Source: Hermatobates lingyangjiaoensis (taxonomy: Eukaryota > Arthropoda > Insecta > Hemiptera > Hermatobatidae). Taken from it: DNA of 64,000 nt. The first letter of the stretch is position 1, and each line of letters opens with the position of its first letter. The notes below the pieces were generated by a model. That model saw nothing but the letters and a program-made list of their open reading frames with translations, ran no database searches and had not been told where the DNA came from. The stretch spans positions 4,839,001-4,903,000 of the forward strand of contig JAPFBL010000068.1 in NCBI GenBank assembly GCA_026182355.1. Reading direction: 5' to 3'. The position numbers and the translations under genes are program-made. This document shows, piece by piece, positions 60,100 to 64,000 of the stretch.

Positions 60100-60574
60100 A
60101 TAAGTTTAATATTTGATTTCAGCAGTATAGGTTGGAAAATTCTGTTCCCAACATTTTAATTTTGTTAAGATTTTTTTTAACAATTTCAATCAGTGTCGCT
60201 AGTTGCGAAAGAAGCTTCTCAAAATTGAAGTTGATAAAAAATTATCTTCGTTCTACAATGAGTCAATTAAGACTACAAAATCTTGCAATATTGTCAATAG
60301 AACAAGAAATTACAAATAATATAAATTTTGAGAGCATTATACACGATTTTTCTAGTATGAAAGCTAGAAGAGTAGATATTATATAAATATGTTTACGAGT
60401 ACATACAAATATGTCTAAAAAATTTACTCTGTGTATTAATTAATATTGATTAAATAACTTAATAATTTATTTATGTGTATTAATTTATAAAAACCAGTAT
60501 TAGATTAACTTATAATAGAAAGGGCGGCAAACTGGAGATTGCCCCGGGCGGCAAAAGTTCTAGGTACGCCACTG
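60100..60574 (+). mobile_element. hAT-like transposon remnant, 3' end
   Basis: It contains the hAT dimerisation domain (60132-60383). It ends in a GC-rich terminal sequence gccccgggcggcaaaagttc..taggtacgccactg (60541-60574), whose reverse complement begins CAGTGGCGTACCTAG, a typical hAT terminal repeat. A related GC-rich internal piece (cgcaccgggcggcacttacc) lies at about 59976-60010. The matching left end is missing. Confidence 0.75.
60132..60386 (+). pseudogene. hAT transposase C-terminal dimerisation domain
   Basis: Seen: 84 codons, no internal stop, with VASCERSFSKLKLIKNYLRS then MSQLRLQNLAILSIE and ending FSSMKARRVDI. Known: S-x-ERSFSKLK-x-x-K-x-x-R-x-x-M-x-x-x-R-L-x-x-L-x-x-L-S-I is the hATC dimerisation domain of hAT transposases, in the wording usual for ZMYM-like hAT elements of animals. 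The RNase-H-like catalytic core and BED finger are absent upstream, so this is a truncated copy. The ATG at 60132 is internal to the real protein, not its start. An intact frame in a non-functional fragment suggests modest age. Confidence 0.85.
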
Positions 60575-60828
60575 TTTAGATGTATTCATTGTAAATTTGC
60601 TTTTTCTGCTTTATATCTTGAAATTACTTTAACTATAAATATTTCTATGAAACAAAATTATAAATAATAACCACTTATTATGTTTATGGTATCATTATTT
60701 TAATTTCTGCGTGATCTTTTTTTAAACCAAATTTTGTCTTTTTATGACTTTTCGATCGAAGAAGAATTTACTTTGTAAAAGTTAAGAATTCTACAAGACC
60801 AAATTTCAAAGATAATTAGGTTGAGAAT

Positions 60829-60856
60829 AGCCAAGAAAACAAATTGAGAACCACTG
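60829..60856. mobile_element. Possible hAT terminal repeat
   Basis: The reverse complement of 60835-60856 begins CAGTGGTTCTCAATTTG, a common hAT-type end. No partner end found. Confidence 0.4.
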
Positions 60857-61109
60857 GTTCTATTATTGGTTATTTTAATCCATTTCCACCCACGACACGG
60901 AGAAAACTATCAGTTCAGCATCAAATAAATTGTTTGCCGCTAACTAGTCTAGAAACAACATAAACGTGACAATAAACCCGCAGGAGTTTAATAGAATTTT
61001 ACAAATGAAATGCTAATTACAATTATTGATGGCTGTATAAAATATTAATTCAATTTTTTTAATTTATAAGTAATAGGTCAAAACCTATAACTTTCCTCAT
61101 TCTGTAAAC

Positions 61110-61189
61110 TTACTGTGGTCACTATTCACCCCCTGAAAACCCAAAATTCACCCCTGGTGGTGAATTTCACCCCCATTTGAGAACCCCTG
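61110..61189. mobile_element. Possible hAT terminal repeat with ttcaccc hairpin
   Basis: The reverse complement from 61189 begins CAGGGGTTCTCAAATGGGGG, a hAT-type end. Just inside it, attcacccctggtggtgaat is self-complementary. The opposite end was not identified. Confidence 0.45.
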
Positions 61190-62228
61190 CTTTAGAACGA
61201 CCGGAAGGGACATGACTTATGAACATAATTTTAGTGCTGTCACAAAACTTTATAGCTTGCGAGATGAATAAAGTTCTCACATGCCACCTATTCGGCTTTG
61301 GCAATAAATATAAGTCGTAATATACAGGGTACAAATTTATGTCCCTCTGAAGAGGCCTTAAACATGCACTATTGACTAACTGAAAGACTCGACGTGGAGG
61401 TCTAGATACACTGAACTCGACAGGCGGACCAGGAGAGTGCACTATAGCTCATAGCCACTTCCCGTGGGCGAACCCTCCCATTCATTTAACTCTTGGGTTT
61501 GCCTCCTCAAGTACATAAAAATGGGTTTACTCTGCTTATTAATAGTTTCCAAGCTGACTTCCAATTAAAATACTTTCTGACTTCAATATATAATGATACT
61601 TTCATAACATTCACCCATCTTCTGCTTAAGTAATGATACGCGTTCTCATAGTTGGATTTGTAACTGATATGAAAAGAGGGTCACCAATATGTTGTGTTCA
61701 TTTTTAAAAATATCAAATATAGTTATGAAATATATATATATATATTTTATAAAGTTATATATGACTTTTGCATGTCTTGTTTTGACTGGAACTTTGTTTT
61801 ACCAATGCATTTTAAACAGATTCAAAACAAAGTAGGAGTACATAAAAGTCAGGATTGTTCTTACTAGCCATATACCATGTCGGTGATTTTAGAATAAAAG
61901 GCATGCTTTTCTAATGTAATAAACCTGTAAGGCTTCAACGTTCGCTTTCATTAGATGGAACAAAGATATCCTTTATAGTTCAATGGTAATGTAATAAATG
62001 AACCATGAGAAGCTTAATCAAATGTTTAGCAATAGCCTCAAATCTGAGGGGTTCCGAGGAAAAGAAGAATGGAAGGCGAGTTTTGGTAAGGCATTGCTAA
62101 GACATTTTCTTAAGAAAGAGTTCATTTAAATACCTAGAACCAGGCTCCCAGTGAGTGACGAGCGGGGCGGATGCGAGGCAGCAGGCACGCTCCGCATCCC
62201 CGCAAGACTGAAACAGAGTGAGCCGTAC

Positions 62229-62371
62229 CTGGTGGTGATTGTTGACGGCGGCGTCGTGGAGGGGGGTGTCTTCGTTGAGCCCGCGCACGTTGACGCCTGC
62301 GCCCCAGGCGACCAGCGTGCTCGCCACTTCCAGCCAGCCGTGGTTGCAGGCTTCGTGTAAAGGACGCCAAC
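62229..62371 (-). CDS. Internal coding exon of an ankyrin-repeat protein (ANKRD11/12-like repeats), upstream of the giant intron
   Basis: Seen: read on the minus strand, an acceptor (tgtgtgcag) at 62372-62380 is followed by 143 nt: two bases completing a split codon (any G before them gives Gly), then 47 open codons, then a donor CAG|GTACGG at 62228. The translation holds about one and a half ankyrin repeats, with motifs PLHEACNHG and VNVRGLNEDTPLHDAA. Known: ankyrin repeats are about 33-residue helix-turn-helix units for protein binding. The GW-PLHEAC / GL-x-D-DTPLHDAA wording is like the repeats of ANKRD11/ANKRD12, nuclear co-regulators. Inference: family assignment is tentative, since TONSL and BARD1 carry similar repeats. 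The exon is far richer in G and C, especially at third codon positions, than the intron around it. The repeat is cut after NNHHQ, so it needs the exon at 3311-3431 to finish. Upstream exons lie outside the window. Confidence 0.88.
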
Positions 62372-64000
62372 CTGCACACATCACGTGTCTTAGCGAGTTA
62401 TACTGGATAACGTGCAGTTCAAGCAACATCTCAAGCGTCTTACAAACTGATCACTCACCTATGTCATATAAAATTCTCATGCAAATATATTCGCATAAAC
62501 AGAGGTAATGTTGTTTCCACTACAATGGAAACAAACCCTTTGCCACGTCCATGGAGGTCACTGTCCTTAAGATAACATAATAGACATACCCAACCACATA
62601 TACATAACTATATTAGCACAACAATAATAACTAGATGAGAAGAGGTGATGGACTATGGACTCATCCTGTACAGTATGGGGAGTACGCTTAGTTTTCTGTT
62701 ATAGTATACTACCTTGCCAGTCAAATGGCTTATTTATACAACTATATCATTCTTATAACAACAAGAATTACAAAACCGAATAAACAAAAATATATTTATT
62801 TTTTTATTCCGTACACCATATCCTTATAGGTGCAACGAATAATAGTAATCTGTGGTGGGATAAAATGCAAGGGGAATACGACTTGAGAACTACCCATTGG
62901 TACTAATCCATAGCCCATGAAATTACTTTTATAGTCTAATTTATTATTATTTTTCAGTAAACATCAGACATAAATCACTAAAATCATGCATGAACTTATT
63001 TATTTCTTGAAAACAATTTATTTAAATGTACGTTAGCAGTATATTTTAACATGTAAATTAAGTAAAACAATCCAAGTCTTGATTCTGAAATATACGTCAT
63101 CAATACATAACAAATAAATTGGTAATGAGGTTTTCATATTTTATCTGAGATGTTCTTTTTTTATTTTCTGAGGTAAGTAAAGTAAACTAATGATGAAAAA
63201 ATTCCATCTCAAGGTTTTGACAGATTTAAACACATTGAAATCTATTGAGTTCATTTTTAAATTTACTTTACTATAAGTATAGTGATCGTGAAAAATTCGA
63301 TCTCGAGATTTTGACGGAATTACATGTTTTGAGGTCCCAGAATCGTTTTATGAAGTTTTTTCGATGACACTGCGTGTTTGGGTGGGTGGGTGCGTGCGTG
63401 GGTGGGTGGGTGAGTGAATATTTATCCAAAGTTTGAACCACGCCACGGTCCAGAATCTCAGATGGATCAAGTTGATATTTTACACATAAATTGGGCTCAT
63501 AGTGTAGATGAGCCCTATTATTTGGGAACAATTATGCATGATGGGGAACTACATTATCTTTATCCTAAACTACTAATTCTAAACTCTTCAAATTTTTGCA
63601 TTAACTTTGAAGCTACAAATGCAATAAAATAAAAATATCCTCAGATTTTTAAGACAACGGAAAATATTTTTTTTTACAATAAAATGGAAAAATTTTATCT
63701 TTTAATTCAATCTGAAAGTTTGTGAGAGCTATCCAAGCCATACCGTTTGACGGATCAAAATGAAACTATACCTTGAAATAGACCTTTATGTGGAGAATAA
63801 GTTGACATAATTGTTTTATTACATTATTTAAAGGGCCGTTACAGTACATTTCCTGTTATCGGAAAATGTTTTTTGATGCTAAACGGCTCATTAAAACGAA
63901 TGAAAATTTCCAAAAAATTGAACGAAATTTTAACAATTAAAAAAAAAAAAATGAAATTTGAATTACGGCAAAGAGGAATAAAGTTGTAAAAACTGATTGT
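62372..64000. other. Right flank, intron upstream of the 62229-62371 exon
   Basis: On the minus strand this is the intron leading into the ankyrin exon. It is AT-rich. Apart from one copy of the dispersed GGGT-core repeat (about 63165-63640) I see no recognisable element. The short ORFs overlapping the exon in other frames are shadows of it. Confidence 0.6.
63165..63640 (+). repeat. Dispersed GGGT-core repeat, copy 5 (longest)
   Basis: It has two starts (63195 and 63260), as in copy 1: actataagtatagtgatcgt, ctcgagattttgacggaatt, catgttttgaggtcccagaa, ttatgaagttttttcgatga, (gggt/ggtg)n to ggtgagtg, then a 3' part (gggctcatagtgtagatgag) shared in reverse with copy 2. Confidence 0.8.

Larger units (their letters stand above)
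3432..62228 (-). other. Giant (about 58.8 kb) intron of the ankyrin-repeat gene
   Basis: It is bounded by a GTACGG donor (62228, minus strand) and a TTTTAG acceptor (3432), both phase 0. No extra exon is needed, because the two exons complete a single ankyrin repeat. The contents are decayed mobile elements, satellites and microsatellites listed separately. I see no second host gene inside. Whether cassette exons or nested non-coding genes exist cannot be excluded by reading. Confidence 0.8.

Noticed and set aside
62126..62508. Several ORFs overlapping the ankyrin exon on both strands
   Set aside because: Out-of-frame shadows of a GC-rich exon; only the frame with ankyrin motifs and matching splice sites is supported.
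1..64000. tRNA or rRNA genes
   Set aside because: No B-box-like gttcgaatc or cloverleaf-compatible sequence or rRNA core was found by eye on either strand; a covariance search would be decisive.

Overview
The window is AT-rich, intron-dominated animal DNA, most likely from an arthropod and probably an insect. The basis is the mix of Penelope-like, R1/I-like and jockey-like retroelement remnants, hAT pieces, a mariner-type end and many (TA)n microsatellites. No bacterial gene organisation, rRNA, tRNA or CRISPR array was seen. The species cannot be read from the sequence.

Only one host gene is supported. It lies on the minus strand and encodes an ankyrin-repeat protein whose repeats resemble the ANKRD11/ANKRD12 type. 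Two internal coding exons are visible: one at the right end (62229-62371) and the next at the left end (3311-3431). They have good splice sites, the same phase (0/0 across the intron), and they join in the middle of one ankyrin repeat. Everything between them, about 58.8 kb, therefore reads as one giant intron. Both outer flanks are also intron or non-coding.

The intron is filled with mobile-element debris. About 2.4-3.1, 14.3-14.5, 22.0-22.4, 31.5-36, 39.7-39.9 and 57-59.2 kb hold hairpin-forming inverted repeats lying against (TA)n tracts. Several carry Penelope-like element (PLE) coding fragments and hammerhead-ribozyme-like cores. The best is at 57.4-59.2 kb: a PLE 3' part with a recognisable GIY-YIG endonuclease domain, bordered by 588-bp inverted arms. 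About 4-5.4 kb holds an unrecognised GC-richer block with two minisatellites inside a short direct repeat. 27.6-28.2, 48.9-49.2 and 54.4-54.8 kb hold C-terminal pieces of non-LTR retrotransposons. 37.2-38.2 kb (minus) is a decayed jockey-like reverse transcriptase, and 48.0-48.2 kb is a PLE reverse-transcriptase fragment. 40.0-40.3 kb is a hAT-type MITE, and 60.1-60.6 kb carries a hAT dimerisation domain with a terminal sequence. 40.9-42.4 kb is a satellite array with a 331-bp two-monomer higher-order unit. A dispersed family with a (GGGT)-rich core occurs five times.

Long stretches (about 5.4-14.3, 14.5-22, 28.2-31.5, 42.4-47.3, 49.2-54.4 and 54.8-56.9 kb) show no recognisable gene. Their short ORFs look like chance ORFs in AT-rich DNA. 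The unusual feature is the repeated joint occurrence of PLE fragments that stop at the same codon, (TA)n tracts, hairpins and hammerhead-like cores.
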